Below, in pieces: positions 52,452 to 60,664 of a stretch of 64,000 nt of DNA; within the stretch, counting starts at the first letter, position 1; each line of letters begins with the position of its first letter. The translations under genes and the position numbers were made by a program. Below the pieces are notes generated by a model. It saw only the letters and a list, made by a program, of their open reading frames with translations, made no database searches and was not told the origin of the DNA. This DNA is from Massilia varians. GTDB taxonomy: Bacteria > Pseudomonadota > Gammaproteobacteria > Burkholderiales > Burkholderiaceae_D. Location: contig NZ_AP026966.1 in assembly GCF_027923905.1 (NCBI RefSeq), forward strand, positions 1,365,001 to 1,429,000, in the 5' to 3' direction.

Positions 52452-53527
52452 TGAGCGATTGGCTGCCAACGGAGCTGCACGCACCGGCGGTGCTGGTGAC
52501 GGTCGCCCGCGTCGAGGGCTCCGTCCCCCGCGAGCCGGGCGCCCGCATGCTGGTGGATGCGCGGGGCTTTCGCGGCACCATCGGCGGCGGCCACCTGGAA
52601 CACCGGGCGCTGGAGATGGCACGGGCGATGCTGGGGCAGGGCGTTCGTCACGCGCATATCGAGCGGTTTCCGCTGGGGCCGAAGCTGGGGCAGTGCTGTG
52701 GGGGGATTGCGTGGCTGGCTTTTGAGTTCGCCGATGCCGAACAGCTCACGCTGCTCAATGCAAGACGCAGGGAAGATACGTGGCGCGTGGTGTGCGTAGG
52801 GTGGGCGGCTTCGCCGCCCACGCGTTCAACTGACGGAAGCTCAGCCGAGAATTCATCGTTAGCTGAACGCGTGGGCGGGAGACCTGCCCACCCTACGACG
52901 GCGCTGTTCGACGGCAGCGGACGCCAGCTCGCTGGCGGCGACGCTCCCGCATTCGACCGCACTGCCGGCACCCACATCTTCCAGGACGCCGACCACCGCC
53001 TCTGGCTGCTTGATGCCGTCCTTGCCCCGCGCGCCCACCTGATGCTGTTCGGGGCCGGCCACGTCGGCGCCGCCATCGTGCGCGCGCTGGCCGAACTGCC
53101 TTGCCGCGTCACCTGGATCGACGAGCGCGAGGACCTGTTCCCGGCAGCGGTCCCGGCCAACGTGACGGTCGAAGCGACCGACACTCCCGAGACGCTTGTT
53201 GAAAAAGCAGCACCCGGCACCAGCTTCCTGGTCATGACCCACAGCCACGCACTTGACCTGCGGCTGACACACGCGATACTGTCGCGTCCCGGCGCAGGGG
53301 ATTGGTTCGGACTGATCGGATCAAGCACCAAGCGCCGCCAGTTCGAGCACCGCCTGCGCGAACGCGGCATCGATGACGCGCGCCTCGACACGATGGTCTG
53401 CCCAATAGGCTTGCCCGGCATCGAGGGCAAGGCCCCGGCCGTGATCGCAGCCTCCGTGGCGGCTCAGTTGCTGACCGTATGGGAAGCTTGCGCCCGCCAC
53501 TCAGAAGTTTCAACGGAATTTAACTAA
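52451..53527 (+). CDS. xdhC: Xanthine dehydrogenase accessory protein XdhC carrying an in-frame REPIN
   Basis: Inserts sulfurated molybdenum cofactor into XdhB. The 358 residues contain an N-terminal XdhC/CoxI domain (GSVPREPGARMLV, GTIGGGHLEHRAL, GPKLGQCCGG) and a C-terminal Rossmann domain (LMLFGAGHVGAAIVRAL, FGLIGSSTKRRQFEHRL, GKAPAVIAASVAAQLL). Between them, residues 116-149 are encoded by a complete REP doublet (52796-52896) and read VGWAASPPTRSTDGSS... with no family similarity. The insertion lies in the interdomain linker and keeps the frame, so the protein may still work. Stop and the guaD start share a base (TAATG). Confidence 0.93.
   Translation: MSDWLPTELHAPAVLVTVARVEGSVPREPGARMLVDARGFRGTIGGGHLEHRALEMARAMLGQGVRHAHIERFPLGPKLGQCCGGIAWLAFEFADAEQLTLLNARRREDTWRVVCVGWAASPPTRSTDGSSAENSSLAERVGGRPAHPTTALFDGSGRQLAGGDAPAFDRTAGTHIFQDADHRLWLLDAVLAPRAHLMLFGAGHVGAAIVRALAELPCRVTWIDEREDLFPAAVPANVTVEATDTPETLVEKAAPGTSFLVMTHSHALDLRLTHAILSRPGAGDWFGLIGSSTKRRQFEHRLRERGIDDARLDTMVCPIGLPGIEGKAPAVIAASVAAQLLTVWEACARHSEVSTEFN
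52796..52896. repeat. GTAG-type REP doublet (REPIN), copy 3, inside xdhC
   Basis: GTAGGGTGGGCGGCTTCGCC at 52796 and the matching complement ending CCCACCCTAC at 52896, with internal arms ACGCGTTCAACTGA and AGCTGAACGCGTGGG. Same family as copies 1, 2 and 4, but located within a coding sequence in an open frame. Confidence 0.92.
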
Positions 53528-54837
53528 TGTCCATCGCACAAACGAACGTGCAAGCCTACCGTGCGAGCTTGCTGCATTTTCACGGCGACCCGGCTTTCGA
53601 CAGCGAGGCCCGCGCCTGGCACGAGGACGGCCTGCTGGTCGTCGAAGACGGCCGCATCAAGGCGGCAGGCGATTACGCGGCCCTGATCGGCAGCCTGCCG
53701 CCGGGCGTGGTCCCGCACGATTACCGCGGCCAGCTCATTACCCCGGGCTTTATCGACACCCACCTGCATTACCCGCAGACCGACATGGTCGCCTCGCCGA
53801 GCCCGGGCCTGCTGCCCTGGCTCGAGACCTACACCTTCCCGACCGAGCGCCGCTTCGAGGATCCGGCGCACGCGCGCGCGACCGCCGAATTCTTCCTCGA
53901 CGAGCTGCTGCGCTGCGGGACCACCACGGCCGTGGTGTACTGCACCGTGCATCCGCAATCGGTGGACGCCTTTTTCGACGCCAGCGAGGCGCGCAACTTG
54001 CGCATGGTGGCCGGCAAGGTGCTGATGGACCGTCATTGCCCGGACTTCCTGCGCGACCTCGAGGGCAGCGTGGGAACCAGCGCGGACCTGATCGAGAAGT
54101 GGCACAAGCGCGGCCGCCAGCTGTATGCGATCACCCCGCGCTTTGCTCCCACCTCGACCGACGCCCAGCTGCGCGCCACCGCCGAGCTGGCCCAGGCCTA
54201 TCCGGACACCTTCATCCAGACCCACGTCTCGGAGAACAAGGACGAGTGCAAGTGGGTGGGCGAACTGCATCCGCAGGCGCGCAGCTACCTGGACGTCTAC
54301 GAGCGCTTCGGCCTGATGCGCCCGCGCGCCCTGTTCGGCCACTGCATCTGGCTGGACGACGAGGACTTCGCGCGCATGACGGCCACCGGATCGGCGGCGG
54401 CGGTGTGCCCCACCTCCAACCTGTTCCTCGGCAGCGGCCTGTTCGACTTCGACAAGGCCGATAGCGCGCGCACGCAGCTCTCGCTCGGCACCGACGTCGG
54501 CGCCGGCACCTCGTTCTCGATGCTGCAGACCATGAACGAGGCCTACAAGGTGGCGCGCCTGAAAGGCAGCTACCTACCGGCGGAACGCATGTTCTACCTG
54601 GCCACGCTGGGCGCGGCCCGGGCCATGGGCCTGGAAGGCACGATCGGCAATTTCCAGCCGGGGGCGGAAGCGGACTTCGTCGTGCTCGATCCGACCTGCA
54701 CGCCGCTGCTGGCGCGCAGGACCCGGCAGCTGGACTCGCTGGAAGAGCTGCTGTTCGCGCTGGCGCTGCTGGGGGATGACCGGACCATCCGGGCGACATA
54801 CTCGGCCGGCATGCAGGTCCACGCCCGCGCCGCTTGA
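53527..54837 (+). CDS. guaD: Guanine deaminase
   Basis: Amidohydrolase of 436 residues turning guanine into xanthine, feeding XdhAB. Zinc motifs: PGFIDTHLHYPQ, TFIQTHVSENKDE, LFGHCIWLDDED and SLGTDVGAGTSFSM. It overlaps the xdhC stop by one base and is the last gene before REP doublet copy 4, so it is part of the xdhABC operon. Confidence 0.96.
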   Translation: MSIAQTNVQAYRASLLHFHGDPAFDSEARAWHEDGLLVVEDGRIKAAGDYAALIGSLPPGVVPHDYRGQLITPGFIDTHLHYPQTDMVASPSPGLLPWLETYTFPTERRFEDPAHARATAEFFLDELLRCGTTTAVVYCTVHPQSVDAFFDASEARNLRMVAGKVLMDRHCPDFLRDLEGSVGTSADLIEKWHKRGRQLYAITPRFAPTSTDAQLRATAELAQAYPDTFIQTHVSENKDECKWVGELHPQARSYLDVYERFGLMRPRALFGHCIWLDDEDFARMTATGSAAAVCPTSNLFLGSGLFDFDKADSARTQLSLGTDVGAGTSFSMLQTMNEAYKVARLKGSYLPAERMFYLATLGAARAMGLEGTIGNFQPGAEADFVVLDPTCTPLLARRTRQLDSLEELLFALALLGDDRTIRATYSAGMQVHARAA

Positions 54838-54842
54838 TGTCC

Positions 54843-54949
54843 GTAGGGTGGTCGGCTCTGCCGACCGCGCGTTCAAACTTCAGTACTGCCGCCCGCGCGG
54901 ATGTTCCATTGCTTGCTGAACGCGCGGACGGCGAAGCCGTCCACCCTAC
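54843..54949. repeat. GTAG-type REP doublet (REPIN), copy 4
   Basis: Starts GTAGGGTGGTCGG at 54843, ends CACCCTAC at 54949, with CCGACCGCGCGTTCA and TGAACGCGCGGACGG arms. It begins five bases after the guaD stop and may also serve as its transcript end. Confidence 0.88.
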
Positions 54950-55018
54950 GTACGATATTGCCAACGCTAACTCAACCGTATAGAGTTGCGCGGTCCACCG
55001 CACGAGAAAGCACCACCC

Positions 55019-56521
55019 ATGTACAAACAACTGACCGGCAGCGTCCTGCTCGCCCTGGCCGTCGCCGGCGCCCCGCAGGCCCTGGCCAAGGGCCCGGCCG
55101 CAGCGAACACCAAGGCGAACGAAGCCGCCACCGCGCGCCACTATGCGAGCCTGATCGCCGGCGAGCCGAAGACCGCCGAGCTGACCCTGTTCTTCACCCA
55201 GATGCCGAAGGGCGGCGACCTGCACCACCATTATTCGGGTTCGGTCTACGCCGAGCAGTACGTCGACTTCCTCGACAAGCAGGGCTACTGCGTCGACAAG
55301 CGCACTTACCGCATCGAGACCAAGAAGGAAGTGGTGGCCGCCGAGCGCGCCAAGCCGGCGGAAGAGCGCAACTGCCTGTCGACCGCCGAGGTCTACGCCG
55401 ACGACTACACCTACCGCGAGCTGCTGCAGCGCTGGTCGAACAAGGACTTCTACAACCACGGCGCGATCCAGCCGCCGCCGGACCGCCTGTTCTTCCAGAC
55501 CTTCGGTTTCTTCGGTCCGGTGTCGAACGCGAACTTCCGCGAAGGCCTGCAAGAGCTGAAGAAACGCGCCATCGCGGAAAACGTCAGCTACATCGAGACC
55601 ATGTTCAAAATGTCGCCGTTCGTGGTGAACAAGGACTTCGACGCCCAGGCCTGGAACAATGCGCACGACGACAGGGCCTTCGAGGCCCAGATGGGCGCCT
55701 GGCTGGCCGTGCTGGAACAGGATGCCGGCTTCCGGAAACAGACCGAGGACTTCGTCGCGAAAATCCACGAGTCGGCCGAGGGCATCGACGACGAGCGCTT
55801 CACCATGCGCTACCAGACCTACGTGCTGCGCCTCCTGAACCCGTCGCAGGTGTTCTCCTCGATGGTGTCCGGCTTCCGGGCCGCGGCCATGAGCGACAAG
55901 ATCGTGGGCGTCAATATCGTCGGCCAGGAAAGCACCATGGTCTCGATGCGCGACTACACGCTGCACATGAAGATGTTCCGCTTCCTGAAGTCGCGCTACC
56001 CGGAAGTGAAGGTGGCCATGCACGCCGGCGAGCTGGCGCTGGGCGACGTGCCGCCGGAAGGCCTGAAGTTCCACATCGACCAGGCCCTGGTGGTCGCCAA
56101 CGCCGACCGCATCGGCCACGGCCTCGACCTGGCGCACGAGAGCAATGCCCCGGCCATCCTGGCCAAGATGCGCAAGGACGACATCCCGGTCGAGATCAAC
56201 CTGACCTCGAACGCCTTCATCAGCGGCATCGAAGGCGCGAACCATCCGATCACCCTGTACCGGCAATACGGCGTGCCCTACGTGATCTCGACCGACGATG
56301 CCGGCGTCACCCGCCACACCCTGTCGAACGAGTACGTGCTGTTCGCCAGCCGCTACAAGCCGGACTACGCGGAGATGAAGCGGACCTCGTACAACAGCAT
56401 CCGCTACGCCTTCCTTCCGGTGGCAGAAAAACAACGTTTGACCCGCCAACTGGATGAGCGTTTCGCCGCCTTCGAGGCGAAGATCGCCGCCCTGGCGAAA
56501 ACGCGCGCAGCCGTGAAGTAA
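55019..56521 (+). CDS. Exported adenosine deaminase-family protein
   Basis: A 500-residue protein with a signal peptide (MYKQLTGSVLLALAVAGAP, cleavage near ALA|KG) and the adenosine-deaminase fold: GGDLHHHYSGSVYAE with the zinc histidines, KVAMHAGELALGD with the catalytic His/Glu region, ADRIGHGLDLAHE, and VISTDDAGVTRH with the zinc aspartate. Longer than cytoplasmic ADA (about 340) and similar in layout to secreted ADGF-type deaminases. Likely converts adenosine to inosine in the periplasm. ATG 55019 is chosen for the signal peptide; the open frame upstream overlaps nothing protein-like. Confidence 0.92.
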   Translation: MYKQLTGSVLLALAVAGAPQALAKGPAAANTKANEAATARHYASLIAGEPKTAELTLFFTQMPKGGDLHHHYSGSVYAEQYVDFLDKQGYCVDKRTYRIETKKEVVAAERAKPAEERNCLSTAEVYADDYTYRELLQRWSNKDFYNHGAIQPPPDRLFFQTFGFFGPVSNANFREGLQELKKRAIAENVSYIETMFKMSPFVVNKDFDAQAWNNAHDDRAFEAQMGAWLAVLEQDAGFRKQTEDFVAKIHESAEGIDDERFTMRYQTYVLRLLNPSQVFSSMVSGFRAAAMSDKIVGVNIVGQESTMVSMRDYTLHMKMFRFLKSRYPEVKVAMHAGELALGDVPPEGLKFHIDQALVVANADRIGHGLDLAHESNAPAILAKMRKDDIPVEINLTSNAFISGIEGANHPITLYRQYGVPYVISTDDAGVTRHTLSNEYVLFASRYKPDYAEMKRTSYNSIRYAFLPVAEKQRLTRQLDERFAAFEAKIAALAKTRAAVK

Positions 56522-56530
56522 AGCTTTCCA

Positions 56531-56561
56531 GAAGCGCTACACGGCCTGCGTGGAGCGCTTC
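56531..56561 (+). terminator. Hairpin after the adenosine deaminase gene
   Basis: GAAGCGCT...CACG pairs with CGTG...AGCGCTTC around a five-base loop, ten bases after the stop. No T run follows directly. Confidence 0.6.
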
Positions 56562-57062
56562 TGCGTCACCCTGGGCGAGTGACTTCTTGATACTCGCTTA
56601 GCAAATATTCATCTTTTGTGGCCTTCCTGCTACAAAAAATCCTCTTCCATCCTCGGTTTAGCGAAATTTTTCTTAAAAAAATTTCGCCTAGGAATGCCGC
56701 CTTTATAATCCCGCCTTGTCATTTTGCTGGGAACCACGCTGAGTTTGTGGCGTATCAACAACGTGCTGGCCCGTATTTATACGACAAACGTATGAATGTC
56801 GAAGCCAAAACGAATTTGCCGCTTTGTTAACGCTCATGCATATTGGAGTTTGATTTCCAAAAGGCATTTCCCGTTAGACGGGCATCCGCATGATGAAACT
56901 CTGCGGTGTAACTTCGTTGAAATACTTGCACGTTAGACTTGCCGCCGCCACCCGGCAGGACCGCCGGCGCACCACGCAGCAAATAAAAGAGATTGCAGTA
57001 CTTGTAAGAGAGGGCAACCGTCGGCTGCCCGTTATAACTATTAGTTCTTTTTGGGGTTATCA
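56562..57062 (+). promoter_or_regulatory. Leader and promoter region of the TonB-dependent receptor
   Basis: About 500 bases without a convincing gene; the 70-codon frame at 56618 has no ribosome site or protein character. GCGAAATTTTT / AAAAATTTCGC (56661-56687) is a terminator-like stem in both directions. A perfect TATAAT lies at 56704-56709 with a poor -35. If used, the receptor mRNA has a leader of about 345 bases with several GC hairpins (for example GGGCA...TGCCC at 57013-57030). A second AT-rich start region (TTATAACTATTAG) lies at 57032-57044. Confidence 0.45.
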
Positions 57063-60000
57063 ATGATCACTCAACAACAGATCCGGCTCACCAAACTGGC
57101 GCTGGCTTTGTCGGTTGCATTGGCTGCTACGCCGGCCTTCGCGCAGAACACCACCTCGGCCATCGGTGGCCGTATCTCGGCCGCTGACGGCAATCCGGCA
57201 GTCGGCGCCCAGGTGCAGATTGTTCACACCGAGTCCGGTTCTGTCAGCAATGTCACGACCGACGCAGAAGGCCGTTACGTTGCACGTGGCCTGCGTGTAG
57301 GCGGCCCTTACACGATCATCATCACCAAGGACGGCGTCACCGAGCGCCGCGAAGGCGTGTTCGTCCAGCTGGCGGAAACCGCCGCCATCGACGCCACCCT
57401 GGGCCAGCAGATGCAGACCGTCACCGTGACCGGTTCGGCTGCCCGCTCGGAAATCTTCTCGAACCAGTCGATGGGCTCGGTCACCGCGATCTCGCGCGCC
57501 GACCTGGAAACCCAGGCATCGATCAACCGCAACCTGCAGGACTTCGCGCGTCTCGATCCGCGCGTCTCGCAGACCGACAAGGACCGCGGCGAAATGTCCG
57601 TGGCCGGCCAGAACTCGCGCTACAACTCGATGACCATCGACGGCGTGGCCGTGAACGACACCTTCGGCCTGGAAGCCAACGGCAGCCCGACTGCCCGCCA
57701 GCCGATCTCGATGGAAGCCATCGCCTCGGTGCAGGTCAACGTCGCCAACTACGACGTGACCCAGCGCGGCTACACCGGCGCCAATGTCAACGCCGTCACC
57801 AAGTCGGGTACCAACGTGTACCACGGCGGCGCCTACTACGTGACCCGCGACGACCGCCTGGTCGGCAAGCGCTACAACCGCTCCACCGACAGCTACAACG
57901 ACGCGCCTGACTTCAAGGACAACACCAAGGGCCTGTGGGTCAGCGGCCCGCTGATCCAGGACAAGCTGTTCTTCTTCGCCCTGGCCGAAAACTACGAAAG
58001 CAGCCGCAGCGGTCCGGAATTCGGCGCCATCGGCAGCGGCACCGGCACCACCGTCGGCATCAGCCCGAACCAGATCAGCCGCATCAAGGACATCGCGCAG
58101 AGCCGCTACGGCTTCGACATCGGCAGCACCGAAGTGCCGGCCGGTACGAAGATGAAGTCGGAAGAGCGCATGATCAAGTTCGACTGGAACATCAACGACA
58201 ACCACCGCGCCAACCTGCGTTACTCGAAGACTTCGCAGAACGAGCCGATCTTCCCGGGCTTCTCGCAGAGCGGCGTCGCCCTGAGCTCGCAGTTCTACAA
58301 CCAGGACAAGACCATCGAAACCCTGGTCGGCCAGGTGTTCTCGGACTGGACCGAGAACCTCTCGACCGAATTCAAGATCTCGCAGCGCGACTATGACTCG
58401 CAGCCGATCAACAACGCCAAGCTGCCGACCATGTCGTTCCAGTTCAGCGGCCCGCTGCCGTCGGATGCCCCGAGCGGCACCCGCACCGGCAACCGCTTCC
58501 TGAACACCGGTACCGAAGCCAGCCGCCACAACAACGTGCTGGGCACCAAGACCCTGGACGTGTACGCCGGCGCCAACTACCTGTGGGGCGACCACGAATT
58601 CAAGTTCGGCGCGGACTACACCCAGAACAAGGTGTACAACGCCTTCCTGCAGAACGTGTTCGGCAACTACACCTTCGCCTGCGACAACAACTTCACCTAC
58701 GCGAACGTGCCTGGCACGAGCGCTGCCGGCACGCTCAACTGCTCGACTGCGACCGCATCCCAGATCGACGCTGCGATCTACGAGAACTTCTCGCGCGGCC
58801 GTCCGACCTCGTACACCGTGCAGCTGCCGGTGCCGGGTGGTTCGCTGAGCAACGCGATCGCCCAGTTCAAGATGAAGAACACCGGCCTGTTCCTGCAGGA
58901 TAACTGGACCGTCAACAAGAACCTGACCGTCAGCGCCGGCGTGCGCGTCGACGTGACCGGCGTCGACGGCAACCCGCTGCGCAACGCCAACGTCGCCCTG
59001 GCGCCGGTGGCCGGCAATGCCGCCACCTTCACCCGCCAGACCGGCGGCTTCAACGTCGACAACACCCGCACCTTCGACGGCAACAAGCTGTGGCAGCCGC
59101 GCGTCGGCTTCAACTACAAGATCGACGCTTCGCGTCCGACCCAGCTGCGCGGCGGTGTCGGCCTGTTCCAGGGCGCGGCAGCGACCGTGTGGATGTCGAA
59201 CCCGTTCTCGAACCCGGGCGTCGCCACCCGCAGCATCACCTGCTCGGGCTCGGGCGCGACCCGCTGCCCGAACACCGACGGCCTGTTCACCCCGGACGTG
59301 AACGCCCAGCGTACCGTGGCCGGCTCGACCCCGGCAGTCAACGTCGACATCCTGTCGCCGAGCCTGCGCCAGCCGTCGATCTGGAAAGCCAACCTGGCAT
59401 TCGAGCATGAGCTGCCGGTCGGCGGCCTGGTGTTCGGCGCCGAGCTGCTGGCGACCGAGAACAAGGATGCGATCTTCTACCAGCACCTGAACCTCGGCGC
59501 GCCGACCCGTATCGGCAAGGACGGCCGTGAGCTGTACTACAACGCCAACGGCCTGAGCGCGAACTGCTACACCTTCACCAACAACGCGGCAGGCGCGGCA
59601 ACCGGTTGCCAGAACACCGCCAAGGCCTTGTCGAACCTGAGCTACGACCGCGTGCTGCTGGCCCAGCGCACCGGCAAGGGCGACGCCCAGCTGGTGACCT
59701 TCTCGCTGACGAGCCCGACCCGCAAGGGCTTCGGCTGGTCGGTGGCCTACACCCACACCAACGCAAGCGAAGTGTCGCCGCTGACCTCGTCGACCTCGAA
59801 CTCGAGCTGGTCGGGCCGTTCGGTCTTCAACCCGAACGAGGAAGTCGCCGCCAACTCGTCGTACCTGGTGAAAGAGCGTATCAATGCCCGCCTGTCGTGG
59901 GAGAAGCGCTTCTTCGGCGAGTACCGCACCCGCCTCGGCGTCTTCTATGAAGGCCGCGAAGGCAAGCCGTACAGCTGGACCATCAACAACGACCTGAACG

Positions 60001-60494
60001 GTGACGGCCTGGCCGGCAACGACCTGATGTACATCCCGTCGGCCGAAGGTTCGGGCGAAGTCGTGTTCTTCGGCGACACCGCGACCAACAAGAGCAACGA
60101 AGCGCGCTTCTGGGCAGTCGTCAACGCCAACGAAGTGCTGCGCAACGCCAAGGGCGGCGTGGTTGGCCGCAACAGCGACTTCTCGCCGTGGACCAACAGC
60201 TTCGACGTGAAGATCACCCAGGAACTGCCGGGCTTCTTCAAGAAGCACAAGGCCAGCTTCGCACTCGACATCCTCAACTTCGGCAACCTGCTGAACAAGA
60301 AGTGGGGCCGTATCGAGGAAGTGGGCTTCCAGTCCGCCGGCGCGCAGGCACGCAGCTTCGTCGACTACCTCGGCCTGGATGCACAGGGCCGCTACGTCTA
60401 CGGCGTGCGTAACAACGTCGAGGACCTGGACGTCCGCCAGGCCAAGGGCGAATCGCAGTGGGCCATCCAGGCAACCTTCAAGTACGAGTTCTAA
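57063..60494 (+). CDS. TonB-dependent receptor with N-terminal carboxypeptidase-like domain (Oar type)
   Basis: Outer-membrane receptor of 1143 residues. Signal peptide (LALALSVALAATPAFAQ), a carboxypeptidase-regulatory-like beta domain (AVGAQVQIVHTESGSVSNVT), a short TonB-box-like VTVTGSAARSEIFSN, the plug with QNSRYNSMTIDGVAVND, and a large barrel ending in WAIQATFKYEF with terminal Phe. Such receptors import large or scarce substrates using TonB energy. Position between an exported adenosine deaminase and a 5'-nucleotidase/nuclease pair suggests nucleosides, nucleotides or oligonucleotides as cargo, which is inference only. ATG 57063 after GGGGTT is chosen. Confidence 0.93.
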   Translation: MITQQQIRLTKLALALSVALAATPAFAQNTTSAIGGRISAADGNPAVGAQVQIVHTESGSVSNVTTDAEGRYVARGLRVGGPYTIIITKDGVTERREGVFVQLAETAAIDATLGQQMQTVTVTGSAARSEIFSNQSMGSVTAISRADLETQASINRNLQDFARLDPRVSQTDKDRGEMSVAGQNSRYNSMTIDGVAVNDTFGLEANGSPTARQPISMEAIASVQVNVANYDVTQRGYTGANVNAVTKSGTNVYHGGAYYVTRDDRLVGKRYNRSTDSYNDAPDFKDNTKGLWVSGPLIQDKLFFFALAENYESSRSGPEFGAIGSGTGTTVGISPNQISRIKDIAQSRYGFDIGSTEVPAGTKMKSEERMIKFDWNINDNHRANLRYSKTSQNEPIFPGFSQSGVALSSQFYNQDKTIETLVGQVFSDWTENLSTEFKISQRDYDSQPINNAKLPTMSFQFSGPLPSDAPSGTRTGNRFLNTGTEASRHNNVLGTKTLDVYAGANYLWGDHEFKFGADYTQNKVYNAFLQNVFGNYTFACDNNFTYANVPGTSAAGTLNCSTATASQIDAAIYENFSRGRPTSYTVQLPVPGGSLSNAIAQFKMKNTGLFLQDNWTVNKNLTVSAGVRVDVTGVDGNPLRNANVALAPVAGNAATFTRQTGGFNVDNTRTFDGNKLWQPRVGFNYKIDASRPTQLRGGVGLFQGAAATVWMSNPFSNPGVATRSITCSGSGATRCPNTDGLFTPDVNAQRTVAGSTPAVNVDILSPSLRQPSIWKANLAFEHELPVGGLVFGAELLATENKDAIFYQHLNLGAPTRIGKDGRELYYNANGLSANCYTFTNNAAGAATGCQNTAKALSNLSYDRVLLAQRTGKGDAQLVTFSLTSPTRKGFGWSVAYTHTNASEVSPLTSSTSNSSWSGRSVFNPNEEVAANSSYLVKERINARLSWEKRFFGEYRTRLGVFYEGREGKPYSWTINNDLNGDGLAGNDLMYIPSAEGSGEVVFFGDTATNKSNEARFWAVVNANEVLRNAKGGVVGRNSDFSPWTNSFDVKITQELPGFFKKHKASFALDILNFGNLLNKKWGRIEEVGFQSAGAQARSFVDYLGLDAQGRYVYGVRNNVEDLDVRQAKGESQWAIQATFKYEF

Positions 60495-60524
60495 TCAAGA
60501 CTTGATGGCATCCCTGTGATGCAG

Positions 60525-60554
60525 AAACGGCCGGTGGCGACACCGGCCGTTTTT
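60525..60554 (+). terminator. Terminator of the TonB-dependent receptor gene
   Basis: Twelve-base stem AAACGGCCGGTG / CACCGGCCGTTT with a GCGA loop and T run. Confidence 0.93.
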
Positions 60555-60664
60555 CATTGGGTGAGACTGGCGCCGCGCGCCCCGTAAAGATGGCGGGCCG
60601 GCGCAAGCCCATGTGATAATGCGGAGGGCATAGCTTTGCCTCCCTCCTTGATCGAGAACATTCC

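Noticed and set aside
56618..56830. 70-codon ORF upstream of the receptor gene
   Set aside because: No ribosome binding site, odd composition, overlaps a terminator-like stem and a promoter hexamer.
57060..60248. 1062-codon open frame antisense to the TonB-dependent receptor
   Set aside because: Shadow of the coding strand with biased composition and no recognisable domain or ribosome site.
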